64,000 nt of DNA from Erpetoichthys calabaricus (taxonomy: Eukaryota; Chordata; Cladistia; Polypteriformes; Polypteridae), in assembly GCF_900747795.2 (NCBI RefSeq), contig NC_041394.2:342706630-342770629 (forward strand), read 5' to 3'. Each line of letters opens with the position of its first letter. The stretch's first letter is position 1. The position numbers and the translations under genes were made by a program. Shown here piece after piece: positions 47,993 to 59,929 of the stretch. The notes beneath the pieces were generated by a model. It ran no database searches. It saw nothing but the letters and a program-made list of their open reading frames with translations, and was not told the DNA's origin.

Positions 47993-49129
47993 ATAAAACA
48001 GGTCAAAGGTCTAGGTTTGATTCCAGCTGTGGAATTTGTATTTGGATGCTGACCCAATTACATAATGTTTAAATGACTTTTGCTTGTGTGCATTACACAA
48101 ATTAATGCAACATTACTCTATGGTATTGGATAACAATTATGCTTTCTTCCTAACTGGATTGAACATGGACTGTGATTTAAATAAACAAGGAAGTGTTTAA
48201 TACATGCTGGTGATGCGCTTTATAACAAAACACAGTGATAGTGAAAAAGTGGAAGCACATAACTTTTGAACGGTGAGAGCATAAGACACCATACTATGAA
48301 CAGCAGAGACACAAACATTGCACCCTCTTCAGCGTCTCCCTTCAGTAGTAGATGCTTTGACATGCTAGCGGGTTGTCAGCTTGGATAATCAATTTCACCT
48401 ACACATTGTCAACTCATAGATGTGAATTTTCAGGTAGAGACATTAGGAATAACAAGGGTTGGCTGTAGAAGTGTGGCACATAAAGGCCAGCTTTGGGTGT
48501 TACAGTCCACTAGACTTTGCTCTGGATGGCCTCATTAACAGAAGGTGACATCATAAGGTGCTTTACAGAAATTACATAACAGGAAAAAAGATTGATCTAA
48601 TCTGCACAAAACATTCAAAGCAGCAAGTGGAAGAGATGTGATGATGGCAGACATCAGGAGGAGTTGGAATTCTACTTCACTGATTTTAAACTGTAGGTAT
48701 CAAAGGGTTTTACAACTGAAATAAGTGAAGCACTTTTTCAATAAATAAGGGTTTGTACTTATTTTATTCAACATGTTACTTGCATGGCTGCTCACCCACA
48801 CCTACATGGAGATTTGCTACCACTGAGATGGAGCCTGATGTATCCCATGAGTAATCAGATATGTGCTTCAGTAAATTCACAGCAACCTTCTTTAAACTTT
48901 GCAGTTCAACACAAACGTTAGGGAAGTGGGGGTCCTGCTGCACTCAACAGTCAGAGTGCAGTAAAAGGACTTCATAATAATAAAACTATAAATATCTTAA
49001 TGTTTTCTTCCCTAAATAAAAAAAAAACTGAATTATGTAATCTCACTAATCATGAGTAGTAAAATACCCAGTAAATCAACAAGGCGGTGTACTTTTAAAT
49101 AAATACTGTAGTGTTCTCCAGTCTCTTCA
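47993..49129. other. Unassigned sequence
   Basis: No gene recognised. It ends in the L1 target duplication. Confidence 0.4.
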
Positions 49130-49143
49130 TGCAACTCTTTTCT
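49130..49143. repeat. 14-bp L1 target site duplication, left copy
   Basis: tgcaactcttttct, identical to 55361-55374. Confidence 0.93.
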
Positions 49144-49412
49144 TTTTTTAATATTTTTATTTTATTAATTTTCATTGTAATCATTCCATACAAATAGATC
49201 AATTTATAACCCAACAAATCTGAAGACAAATCCAACCCCACCCCTGAGAAGGAGAGCTTAGCTAAAGGAAAATTGCTTAAGGCTTTTTAATAAGGCAACA
49301 TTAAACAAAAGAAAGGGAGAAGTAAATATCTATGTAAATAAGAGATGGAGAAGGGAGTTAAATGTGATAATAGTTATTTCTCTTATTCTAAAATAATATT
49401 GATTAAATCCTG

Positions 49413-52400
49413 TCATGTTTTGAAAAAATTTTGTACAGATCCTCTAACTGAAAATTTGATTTTTTCCAATTTCAAATAATATAAAACATCGGTTTCCCAC
49501 TGACTTATAAGAGGAGAATTAGGATTCTTCCAATTTAACAAAATAAGTCTGCGTGCCAAAAGTGTAGTGAATGCAATCACAGTTTGCTTGTCCTTCTCCA
49601 CTTCAAGTTCGTCTGGAAGAACACCGAACACAGCTGTTAGTGGGTTAGGAGGGATTGTGATACCAAGGCTGTCTGAAAGGCACTTAAAAATTTTTGTCCA
49701 AAACGATGTTAGTTTGGTGCAGGCCCAGAACATGTGACCCAGTGAGGCAGGAGCTTGGCTGCAGCATTCGCAGGTTGGATCCTTCCCTGGAAACATTTTG
49801 GACAGTTTTAAGCGAGACAGATGGGCTCGATATATAATTTTTAGTTGAATAATTCTATGTTTTGCGCATATAGAACTCGAGTGAATTCTCTGCTTTGCTA
49901 CCTTTCACTCCTTTTCTGATATATTGATTAAGAGATCTTCTTCCCAATGTCCTCTTGGATCTTTGAAAGGTAGGGACTCTAATAAGATTTTATATATTGC
50001 GGAAATAGTGTTTGTTTCCTCGAAATTGAGCAGTATTTTTTCCAGCATTGTGGAGGGTGCAAGGTGGGGGAAATCGGGCAATTTCTGTTTAACAAATTTT
50101 CTAATTTAAAGATAGTAAAAGAAATGTGTAGCTGGGAGGTTGAATTTTGAACGTAATTGTTCAAAAGATGTAAATATGTTGTCTATATAAAGATCTCTGA
50201 GCATTTTAATCCCAAAACTTTTCCAGGTATTAAAAACTGGATATGTTTGCGAGGGTTGAAAGAGGTGGTTCTCTTGCAGAGGTGCCACCGATAAAAGATT
50301 TTCCATCTTAAAATGCTTTCTAATTTGGTTCCATATTCTGAGTGAGTAAAGCACAATTGGGTTATTAGCATACTTGCGATAACTTTCATTTATTGGAGAG
50401 CAGAGCAGGGAATATAAAGAAGTACTACAGGATTTTACTTCTATTGCGGACCAAGCCTGTGTATGTTCATTTATTTGTGTCCAGGTTTTTATGGCTTGTA
50501 TGTTTGCTGCCCAGTAATAAAACTGAAAATTAGGTAAAGCCATGCCACCTTCTGCCTGAGGTCTTTGTAGGGTCGCTCTTCGGATACGTGGGTGTTTTGA
50601 GTTCCAAATGAATGAGGTTATTATTGAATCTAACTGTTTAAAAAATGATTTATTGATATATATTGGAATGTTTTGAAATAAAAAGAGAAGTTTAGGAAGG
50701 ATATTCATCTTAACAATGTTAATTCTTCCAGCTAGAGTGAGATGAAGGGTTGACCATCTATGCAAGTCTTGCTTAATTTTTTCCATACAGACGCCAAAAT
50801 TTTGTTGATAAAGAGCTTTATGTTTACTTGTGATATTTACCCCTAGGTATTTAAACTGATCTGCTATGGTAAAAGGTAGGGTGTCTAATCTAATATTATA
50901 TGCTTGTGAATTCACTGGAAAGAGTATACTTTTATTCAGATTAATTCTAAGACCAGATATCTTTTGAAATACTGTTAGTGCTGTTAAAACAGCAGGGACA
51001 GTGTTTTCTGGGTCTGATATATATAAGACCATATCATCTGCATATAGAGAAATTTTCTGTTCCAGTCCTTCTCTGACAATCCCCTTAATCTGATAAGAAT
51101 TTCGGCAGTGAACCTCCAGTGGTTCAATAGCGATTGCAAACAACAGTGGCGGCAAGGGACATCCTTGTCTGGTACCACATTCTAGTTTAAAGTAGTCTGA
51201 GCAAATGTTATTAAACTGAAGCTTCTGGACTGGTATACAGTAGTTTGATCCAAGCACAAATATTCGGGCCAAACCCAAATTTCTCCAATGCAGTGAAAAG
51301 GTAATTCCATTCAATCATATCAAATGCTTTTTCTGCGTCTAATGATAGTAATATCTCTGGGGTGTTTGATTTTGCTGGTGAATATATAACATTAAACAAG
51401 CGTCGGAGATTTGAAGATAGGTGTCGGCCTTTAATAAATCCAGTTTGATTTTGTGATATTACCGAGGGCAGCACTTTCTCCATCCTTCTAGCTAGGATTT
51501 TTGAGAGTATCTTAACATCATTATTCAGGAGTGAAATTGGTCTGTATGATGCACATTGTATCAAGTCCTTATTTTGTTTAGGAAAGACGATGATTAATGC
51601 TTGTCGAAATGTTTGACGTAGTATTTGGTTGTCTCTAGCTTCTGTAAATGTTGCCAAAAAGAGGGGAGCTAGCTGAGTGGAGAATTTCTTATAAAATTCT
51701 ACGGGGTAACCATCAGGGCCTGATGATTTCCCGCTTTGTAGTGACTTTATAGCGTCTAGTAATTCTGTTAGCATTAGAGGTTTATCCAGTTCCTAAGCAC
51801 TTAAAGCATCTATTTTTGGTATCTGTGAAGTATCCAGAAATGCATTAGATTGTGTGTTGTCTTCTTTGGGCTCAGTGGAATATAAAGACTTATAGTAATC
51901 TCTAAATGTGTGCATTATTTTATTATGGTCGATGATTTCTTCTCCATTCTTGTTGGTGATTACTGGTATTGCATTGTGAACTTCTTGTTTATGAATTTGT
52001 TGAGCTAAAAGCTTATTAGCTTTTTCTCCGTGTTCATAGTAATGCTGTCTAGACTTATAAATAAGTTGTTCAGTTTCTTTAGTTGTTAAGATGTTAAGTT
52101 CTGTATGTAGGGCCTGCCTTTTCCTGTGGAGAACTTCACTTGGACGCCTGGCTTGTTCTTCATCTATTCTAGTAATTTCATTTCTTAGCTCTGACACTTT
52201 CTTGGTTTCTAATTTATTTCTGTGGGAAAGATATGAAATAATCTGTCCTCTTAAGAAGGCCTTTAGAGTTTCCCAGAGTGTTCCTGCAGAAACCTCTGTG
52301 GATGTGTTTGTCTCTAGGAAGAAGCTGATTTGTTTGGATATAAATTCTGTGCAGTTCTCGTCTGCCAATAGAAGAGGGTTAAGACGCCATCTGCGAGGTG

Positions 52401-53163
52401 AGTGTGAGGGGCTTATTGATTTTAGCTCCAAGACTAGAGGGGCATGGTCAGAGATAACAATTGTGTCATATTTGCATGATTTAATTGTAGGCAAGAAATT
52501 ATTATCTATAAAAAAATAATCAGTTCTTGAGTAGCTATAATGCACTGGTGAGTAGAACGAATATGTTCTTGAGTTTGGGTTAAGAAACCTCCAGGGGTCT
52601 GATAAGTTGTGATCATTTAAAAACCGTGTAATTATCTTTGCAGTATTAGATGTCGTCCCCCCTGTCACAGGAGTCCTATCTAAGAGTGGATTTAAAACAC
52701 AATTAAAGTCCCCAGCCATTATAATTTTATGAGTGTTCACATTGGGAATGGATGCAAATAGATTTTGCATGAATTCCTTATCATCAACATTGAGTGCATA
52801 AACATTTATCAAAATCATTTTACTGTTATATAAGTTGCCCATGACCATCACATATCTCCCTTCAGGGTCCGACACTACATCTGATGCTACAAATGGAACT
52901 GTTCTATGTATGAGAATTCCCACCCCTCTAGTTTTCTTTATAAAGCTAGAATGGAACATTTGGCCAGTCCAGTCTTTTTGTAGTCTGAACTGATCCTTGG
53001 TTAGTAAGTGGGTCTCCTGTAAGAATACTATTTTAGCATTTAAGCCTGTTAGGTGAGAGCATACTTTCTTTCTCTTTAATTCGTGATTCAGGCCTTTAAC
53101 ATTCCAGCTCACAAAGTTAACTGTCCCATCATGGAGACATTGATTCTGAGTTTTTAATGTCAT
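49413..53163 (-). pseudogene. L1 ORF2: endonuclease and reverse transcriptase
   Basis: Starts MTLKTQNQCLHDGTVNFVSW. The APE endonuclease occupies residues ~15-240 (NVKGLN, FLQETHL, MAGDFNCVLN, TDYFFID, then ISDHAPL: the catalytic N, E, D-N and SDH set is present). Reverse transcriptase: SGPDGYPVEFYKKF, YRPISLLNND, LSLDAEKAFDMIEW (motif A), CGTRQGCPLPPLLFAIAIEP (motif B) and SLYADDMVLYI (motif C, intact). A C-terminal cysteine motif CECCSQAPASLGHMFWAC follows. Lesions: an in-frame TAG at 51793-51795, a frameshift between 51314 and 51211, an in-frame TAA at 50106, and an in-frame TGA at 49905. The product would nick the target and copy its own RNA at the site. Confidence 0.93.
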
Positions 53164-53995
53164 TTTATAGTTTTAATTGGTAATATGGCAGTTTTAATCT
53201 TAGTTTCAAGATTCCCCATGAGTTATTGCATTTTAGCCTATTGTTGCATTGATATTTATAATTATAAGAATTACAAGAATAGATTAGATATAACCTGCTC
53301 TCCTTCTCTCCCCCCTTTATCCCCCCACCCCCCCATTTTGCCTCCCCACATGAGGCTAGATCCCACTTCGCGATGTCCCAGTCCTCTGACATATGAAGAG
53401 CACGTCCAAAACAAAACAAACCCCACCCTGCAGCGGCATTAGAGAATTAAAACAGAGATATCTTTTGCAGTTAAATTCTTAATACTATCTGCTGAAAATG
53501 TTCTCATTAACAATATTTAAGCTTGAAATAATCTTCAGTGCTTTTAAATTAAGATATTAAGATTAAAAAAAAAAAAAAAAGAAACAACCCTGGGAATGAT
53601 TTTAAAAACTAGTCTAGGATAAACCTGGTAATTCCTACTGTAATAGTGTAATGGTAATAGTATAAATAGTAGAAAAAGCAATAAACCAAGGGTATGAAGT
53701 TAAACAGTCTACTTTAAGGTATAGTAAAATAAAAAATAAAAAAAAAAACAAAAAAACAATCCTACTTTAATTACTTCCACATTTTCACACTCACGTCTAT
53801 AACTCTATAACTCTGATTAAAACATAAACATATAAAGTCCAGATAAAGAAAGGAAAAAAAAGGGATGTATAATTATAATACCAGTCTCTTTAAACATGGA
53901 TCCAGAGAGCAGATCATAGGTCCTTCCCGTTCCTTGATAGAATACGGCTCCTTAACTTTCAAAAAAGTGTCGGAAACAGCTTCTTTAGTTCCTTT
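53164..53995 (-). other. L1 inter-ORF spacer
   Basis: 832 bp with no open frame related to either ORF, containing several T-rich runs on the element's sense strand. It is long for an L1; many vertebrate L1s have under 100 bp here. Confidence 0.6.
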
Positions 53996-55217
53996 TCAGC
54001 TTCTTCTTTGCTTAGGAAAATATAATGTTGATCTTGAACTTCCACTTTCAGTTTGGCGGGATACAAGAGGCTGTATTTGATATTGGCTTTCGCTGTATTT
54101 GGTATTGGCTTTCCGTAGCAACTTTTTATTGTTGATGTAGGATCTGCGTTTTGCAGCTGTTGATGGTGAGAAGTCGGGAAATATACGAATAAGATTATTT
54201 TCGAATATAATCTCTTGCTTTCCTCTGAGAAGTGCCATCACATCAAGCTTACATCTTAGTCGCTCGAAGCGGACAATAAAAGACCTAGGTTTAAAGGCGC
54301 TTGGTATGTTTGTGTGATAAGCCGTGGCTATCTCAATGTCGAGTTTAAAGTTATCTCCAATTATTTTAGACAGTAATTCTACTGCAAATTTCACTGGGCT
54401 TGAGCTTTCTCGTTTCTCAGGTATACCCTCAATTCTTATATTATTTCTTCTGCACCCATCCTCCAGGGCTGCAAGTCTGTCTCTAAGTTGTTTTGCATTC
54501 GGAGTTCGCAGCTGTGACTTTTTCATCGGCGTTAGACGCCAGTTGCTCCGCTGTTTCAACTCGAGCCGTGAGTCCCTGCTTAACGTCTTCCAGCTGATCT
54601 GAAACGTCATTAATATGATCATCAAGCCTTTTCAGTTTGGAATTAGTTTCTTTGATGTGTTCCATTAATTTCTCCAACATGCCTTTAAAGTTCACATCAA
54701 AACGTTTAAATAGACGCGTTTCGTTATCTTTGTTATCCTTCTTGAGCTCAATGGTCACCTTCTTAAGATCATTCATGTTATCTTTCTTAAGCTCATTCAT
54801 GGCCGTAACCATGGCAGTGGCCAGTGTATCGATCATCTCTTTCAGTTTGGACAGTTTGCTTCGGCTTTCGTGCTCCGCGAGTGGAAATGCAGCTCCTGTT
54901 ACAGCAGATTCTGCAGGCTCGCGATGAGTAGATGAGAGCACATCCTGCAGGGCCCTTTCTAGTCTCGAGTGATCCTCAGAAATCGGCGATCCATCGCGAC
55001 CTGTATCACTTGCACCTTCGCTCCCATTTTCACTCTCGACTGGGGACGATACAATGGAGCGGGGTCCCAGGAAATCTGCGCATTCGTCTGCCTGTTCCAG
55101 GTCAGTCTCCATGAGGCCATACCTTGCACTTGCACTCAGGCCGGAAGTCTGTCCAGACTTTGATGCAGCTTTAAGTTTCTTTTCTGGTTCTTTCTGACTT
55201 TTCTTCTTGTTACTCAT
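53996..55217 (-). pseudogene. L1 ORF1: RNA-binding chaperone
   Basis: Starts at ATG 55217 (MSNKKKSQKEPEKKLKAASK). A disordered acidic N-terminus (~100 residues) is followed by a lysine- and leucine-rich coiled coil (LKEMIDTLATAMVTAMNELK onward, with repeated LKKDN). Then come the RRM and C-terminal domains typical of L1 ORF1p (RRNNIRIEGIPE; FIVRFERLRCKLDVMALLRG; IRIFPDFSP). One frameshift near 54500 separates the coiled coil from the RRM. Such proteins trimerise and bind L1 RNA in the cytoplasm. Confidence 0.9.
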
Positions 55218-55360
55218 GCTTGTATATTGTAGTGGAAGTTCCTTGGTTGGGTTAAATACAGGATACCTCTAAATAATATGAAATACGTGGGAAAATAAAG
55301 CCGCTGCTAGCGGAGCTCTGCTTCAGACGTCCATCTCCTATAAACGGACGAAACCAATAT

Positions 55361-55374
55361 TGCAACTCTTTTCT
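55361..55374. repeat. 14-bp L1 target site duplication, right copy
   Basis: Identical to 49130-49143. Confidence 0.93.
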
Positions 55375-56084
55375 AATAATAATGTTTTGTTCTGACAGTC
55401 ATAACATTATTTTTAAGACTTGTGAACAGAGGCATTAGGCATCTGCAGTGGGTTTACAAATAAAACTCTGGAAAAAGGCGCTTAATGATGGAGGATGGCA
55501 GCTAAATGGCTCAACTCTTAATGACATTTATTTAAAATCACTAAACAAAGATTCAGCTATTTTAAAGAACTCAACACAAACTTTCATGTTTAATAATTCT
55601 CTGCATGGGCTCTCTAAACTCCGAGGACTTCTGCTCATTCATTCTTAATTCGCTCGCACTTCACAGCTGCTTTGTATCACGTGTAATGTTCAGTTTCCGT
55701 TGTGCTTTATGATGTCACCGAATAGGTAACATTAAGAAATCGAACCTACCCTTTTTATTACCAAATGACACACAATACAATACAAAACTCTCATAGAGGA
55801 TATAAGTTCAATATTCAAAAAAGCATAAACAACATTCAAAGTACGGGGAGGGGGGGGCTAGATAAATTTCACAGAAATTTCACAAAAAATAGTGCAAGAT
55901 AACAAATAGGGAGCACAGGCCAAAAGACACAGGAGGCATACACGGTGTCGCTGTCACCATAGATATATATAGATAGACGCCGCATTCACTGTGTTGCCCA
56001 GTCGACACAATACGTAATACGTAATAATTAAATTATTATATTTATTATTATAATAATAATAAAATATATTAAATAATTCCTCCC
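55375..56084. other. Unassigned sequence
   Basis: AT-rich with a short ATT-type repeat near 56030. A 66-codon plus frame at 55448 has no recognisable similarity. Confidence 0.4.
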
Positions 56085-56640
56085 ATATAAGTAACATTTC
56101 TCGGACTGCCTTCTTCCATCTCTGAAACATTTCTAGACTTTGTCCTGTTCTTATGCAACACAGTACTGAAGTATTGATTAATGCCCTAGTCACCTCACGT
56201 ATAGATTACTGTAATGCTATTCTAGCTGGCATTCCACAAAAACTTATGCATCGCTTACAACTTCTTCAAAATTCTGCTGCCAGAATAATAATCTGCTGTT
56301 CTAAATCCACTGAACATATTAAACCTATTCTCTCTCAACTTCACTGGCTCCCTGTTCACTACAGAGTACAATACACAATACTGCTCTTAACATTTAAAGC
56401 TCTCCACGACCTCACTGATCTCCTACAGACTTACACTCCTCTCGCTCACTCAGATCCTCATCTGCAGCTCGACTTTCTGTACCGCACATCAAACTGTTCT
56501 ATGGAAGCTCGAGCGTCTCTCATTGTGCTCCTCAACTCTGGAATTCTCTTCCCTCTCATATACGTCAGCTCGATTCAATAACACATTTTAAAACTGCCCT
56601 CAAAACTTATCTTTTCAAACTGGCATACCAATTGTGAATT
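56085..56640 (+). mobile_element. LINE reverse transcriptase C-terminal fragment (L2/Jockey-like)
   Basis: Translation gives [20 protein letters not shown], then [20 protein letters not shown] and [20 protein letters not shown], ending LFKLAYQL-stop at 56634. This is the thumb/C-terminal end of a LINE family common in fish. One frameshift lies near 56500. No 5' part and no obvious tail remain. The family is distinct from those at 7745 and 21464. Confidence 0.85.
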
Positions 56641-56837
56641 TTGCACTGTTACTGCCAGTTATCTTTGTCTTTCTTTTAACAGTGAAATGATACACTCAAT
56701 AACAAAAATAAACAATTTTATTATATACAAATTGGCTTAATAATTTCTGAAAAAATTTCACTCATTCCTCTCTCAATCTCTCTCTCTCTCTCACACACAC
56801 GCACAATGCGGTTATTTAAATATATACAGGATAGGAT

Positions 56838-57221
56838 CTAAACTCCTTGAAACAGAACTGTCTTACATAGCTTTTTCCGCGTGTTGCCACTCTGTAACTT
56901 GAGAGTATTCAGTCTGGCAATATGGTGCAGCCTTAGTTTGTGGAAGACAGACACAACTAAAGACATGAACATAAAATGATGGTTGTCAATTTCAAACAGT
57001 GTTTCCTCAATGTGCTCCTTGAGAAAAAACACATCATCTGAACCAATCTCAGCCCGAACAAACTGATTGATCAAAGATCCACTGACACCTTGTCCTAATG
57101 TCGACTGTCGGATAACATGCTCAGCTACTTTGACCACCTTGACTGTACCCTCAGAAGGAATCATCAAACCTCCTTTGTTTTTTAATGTGAGCAAGTGGTA
57201 GCTTTGATCATATGATGCCAT
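56838..57221 (-). pseudogene. P-element/THAP9-like transposase, C-terminal exon
   Basis: The 127-codon frame contains YHLLTLKNKGGLMIPSEGTV, a conserved string (LKNxGGL-x-PSE) near the C-terminus of P-element-type (THAP9) transposases, and ends LRLHHIARLNTLKLQSGNTR, then KKLCKTVLFQGV-stop. An acceptor-like tgtgctag precedes it at about 57240, so it reads as a terminal exon. An AATAAA signal lies 116 bases downstream of the stop (56717-56722). No DDE core or THAP domain is seen upstream within ~350 bp. It is uninterrupted, so it is either a recent remnant or the last exon of a host-adopted gene. Confidence 0.62.
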
Positions 57222-57559
57222 ACAGCATCTGTTACCAAACTAGCACAGCACACATCACAGGACAGCTTTCTCAAAATCCCATCTAAGGGCTACCTCCCAC
57301 TGCTTCCTGAGGTGGATTTCTATGGGAAACTTTCAAAGTTTGAGAAATGTTAACAGCTAAAAACAATCTACATAGTTAGTGACTAAATACGTTTAGCCAA
57401 AACGTTGTTTGGAGGCTCACTTGAGCACATAAATGCATAGTTTTGCTATGTTAGCCTGGCGTAGCTAAAGTTAAGATTATAAAATGGGATTTTCTAATGG
57501 CCAAATATAACCAAAACAATTGTTCAGTTTTACCTATGAAATGTAATCCCTGTGATCTG

Positions 57560-57890
57560 GTTTGGAGCGTACAGCGGTTTGTACAATCCCAAGCAGCACA
57601 TGAGTGAGGCATCTTTATCCATTACTTCACGCCACAGCAGTGCCCCTCGCAATATGGCGGCGACGTTGACGTACGATGCTGCTGGTCATGAGGCGTCTAG
57701 TAATTCTATGGCTATGTGCGTGCCTGCCCGATCTGCGCGCGCACGCGTATTGAAAGACAACGTCATCGCATCTTTTACGAAGCTGCCCAATCTGTTTAAC
57801 GCATGCGTGAACACTTACGGTACGTTAGGCTTTCAATACGCGTTCGCACGCAGATTTGGTAGAGAGACACACGGAGAGAGGCAAAGCAAG
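57560..57890 (+). promoter_or_regulatory. CpG-rich promoter and candidate first exon of zinc-finger gene 2
   Basis: Dense CpG (for example tgcgcgcgcacgcgt) with a strong donor aagcaag|gtaagt at 57890. An acceptor 1.3 kb downstream (59217) opens the N-terminal zinc-finger exon. I infer a non-coding first exon ending at 57890. A hairpin at 57733-57853 lies inside. No TATA box was seen. Confidence 0.5.
57733..57853. repeat. 24-bp imperfect inverted repeat in the promoter
   Basis: Arms 57733-57756 and 57830-57853 match 22 of 24 bases when inverted (core acgcgtattgaaag) with a 73-bp loop. It could be a hairpin, a paired binding site, or the ends of a tiny MITE. Confidence 0.75.
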
Positions 57891-59217
57891 GTAAGTGCCC
57901 GGGGTTTGGAGATAACGTATTGTGGATGTATTTGTTCTTATTTATTAAAGCAGTTACTGCATAAGAATTAAGTGAGAAATGAGCAGCGCGACCTCCAGCC
58001 CACTTCCGAACTTCTCGTTTTCGAGTCAATTTTCTACTTTCCATTGTCTAGACACACCGTCGCATCCTCCTTCGTTTCATTTTCATTTATTTTCGTGTAT
58101 TCCTATAGTCGTAACATTCTCGTGTAGCACTTGGATTTATTTCGTCAGTGTTCACGGAGACGATCACAGCACCAGCTTTTGATTTCAGTCGGCAAGATCT
58201 ATCTCCTAAAACAAAGATGATACAATTATTTTAAAAACCACAACCAGCTCATATGTTTACCTCTCCTACCCCCTCTGTCAATACACGCAGTGGGTGTCTT
58301 TCTCATAGCACAGTAATCATCTCAAATACTAAATGCTGCTTTTTTAAGAAATACCAGCAGGAGCTTCACCTCCGCTCAAAGATTTCACCTGGGTGTCGAA
58401 CTCTGACCAGACTGCCTGATTAATAAGCAGACCACCATGAGAGGACTCACCATCTGGCTTGGGCATTATACATGTTGTTATATCAAACTCACTCTTCTGA
58501 AATTGTACACAAAATGCTTAAAAGGATAAAGCGCTGTTATCGCTGGCCACTGGATTTACTTAATCTGTTTCTTGAAAAGGGGGATGGAGGAGCTCAAGTC
58601 AGGTCAATCAGCTATTTACTTCTGCAGAAGGGAAGTTCACAGTTTAACAGAACAACGTACATTAAAAGTTATAATGACAACAATGAGTTTTATTAAATCA
58701 AAAACTATAAATTATCAACTCGGCAAGTAATAGGGGGACTGGTGGCTTAATCCTTTACCAGGGAAGGATTGTCTAACCTACTGACAATAATAGAAGGTAC
58801 TAGTGATTAGTTAGCCTGACAGGTATAAGCTAGCAAACCCCTTTTTCATTTCAGCAAAGTTTAATTCCTCTTCATCGTCTCCTTCTTGATGTGCCTGTTT
58901 CTTAACACAGTCTTGTGCCCCTACTTGTATAAACATTCATCAACAATTCTGGGACCCCAGCAGCACTATACGTTTAATTCAAGTAGTGAATATTACTGTG
59001 TAAGATTGTCGTCTTGTTTCTGTCTGTTGGACCTTCACTCCACTCCTAAGTTTGTTTCACATCTGATAATTTGAAATGAAGAGCAGTGAGTTACTGTCGG
59101 CATGCTATGAACTGTCTATATAAACCTTAACTGAGAGGGTGTTGTAAAATGACATTCAAGTGTCTTTAGATCTAAGTGATGCTGTTTTAATGAAGTTAAT
59201 TCCCATTGTTTCTACAG
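57891..59217 (+). other. Intron of zinc-finger gene 2 (inferred)
   Basis: Lies between the donor at 57890 and the acceptor tttctacag at 59217. No gene or repeat recognised inside. Confidence 0.45.
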
Positions 59218-59673
59218 AGAAAAAGCTTCTGTTTACTGTAACATCTGAATGGATGTGAAAAAAGGAGACCTGTGATGTGGACACGAATATGATGGAGATA
59301 ACTGTAAATATTAAGGAGGAGAACTGTGAGTGGGAGTCCATCTACCCTAAACAGGAAAATCTGAGCTTTAAAGAGGAGGACAGTGAACTGCAGCTAGTGA
59401 GCATTAAAGAAGAAGACAGAGAGTATTCTGTTAGTATTGAGACACACAACCATACAGATTTGAAGAGTGTAAAAAAAGAGAACTTTCAAGAAGAGTGTCA
59501 AGATGGAGTGGTGACAAGGTTAGACTCTTCTCAATGTGGGTACCGTTCACCTCCAGAGCCTTCTATCAATGTGAAGTCTGAATCATTCCAGTCTGACACA
59601 AAGAGAACTGAGGAAACTACATCTGCTGGAACTCAGGAAAATCAGCCACCAGCTACAAAGAAGTCTGGGAAAA
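59218..59673 (+). CDS. C2H2 zinc-finger protein, N-terminal exon (gene 2, partial)
   Basis: Acceptor ttgtttctacag precedes 59218. Coding starts at the first in-frame ATG, 59289 (MMEITVNIKEENCEWESIYP), and runs 128 codons plus one base to the donor GGGAAAA|GTAAGT at 59673, phase 1. The product is acidic with repeated psi-K-x-E motifs (NIKEEN, SIKEED, YPKQEN, NVKSES), like the N-terminal exon of zinc-finger gene 1, and ends PPATKKSGK, a typical run-in to a finger array. No finger exon occurs in the remaining 4.3 kb, so it lies outside the window or was lost. The bases after the donor stay open to 59753 but are intronic by this reading. Confidence 0.75.
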
Positions 59674-59929
59674 GTAAGTGTAAAATAAAAATGTGCAAGT
59701 TTTTAGGATTGGGGATTATGGGTGTTAAAGTTTGGGTTTTGTGGTTTTTATGAGAAACTTAGAAATGGAGTGAAAATACTTCGTCTTATTGTCTGTTTAA
59801 ATGTAGTTTGAGATTTCATTTAATGTTAATGTAAGGTTTAACAATTTGTTGTTCTTCCATTATAGTGATTTTATGCAAAAGTCCTAAATATGTTCCTGGT
59901 AAAGAGTGCTATACAAATGTTCAACTGCT

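Larger units (their letters stand above)
49144..55360 (-). mobile_element. Full-length L1-type LINE (6.2 kb)
   Basis: Reading down from 55360: a 143-bp 5' UTR, ORF1 (55217-53996), an 832-bp inter-ORF spacer, ORF2 (53163-49413), then a 3' UTR ending in an A-rich tail at 49144. Both ends are set by the 14-bp duplication. Gene order, coiled-coil ORF1p and APE-RT ORF2p define the L1 clade, as in fish L1/Swimmer elements. Both frames are disrupted, so this copy is not autonomous as it stands. Confidence 0.95.

Noticed and set aside
52091-52519. 142-codon plus-strand frame
   Set aside because: Antisense to L1 ORF2, which has full endonuclease motifs on the minus strand.
59674-59753. Extension of the zinc-finger N-terminal frame past 59673
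   Set aside because: A strong GTAAGT donor in the right phase precedes it, and the extra residues are hydrophobic and unlike the exon.
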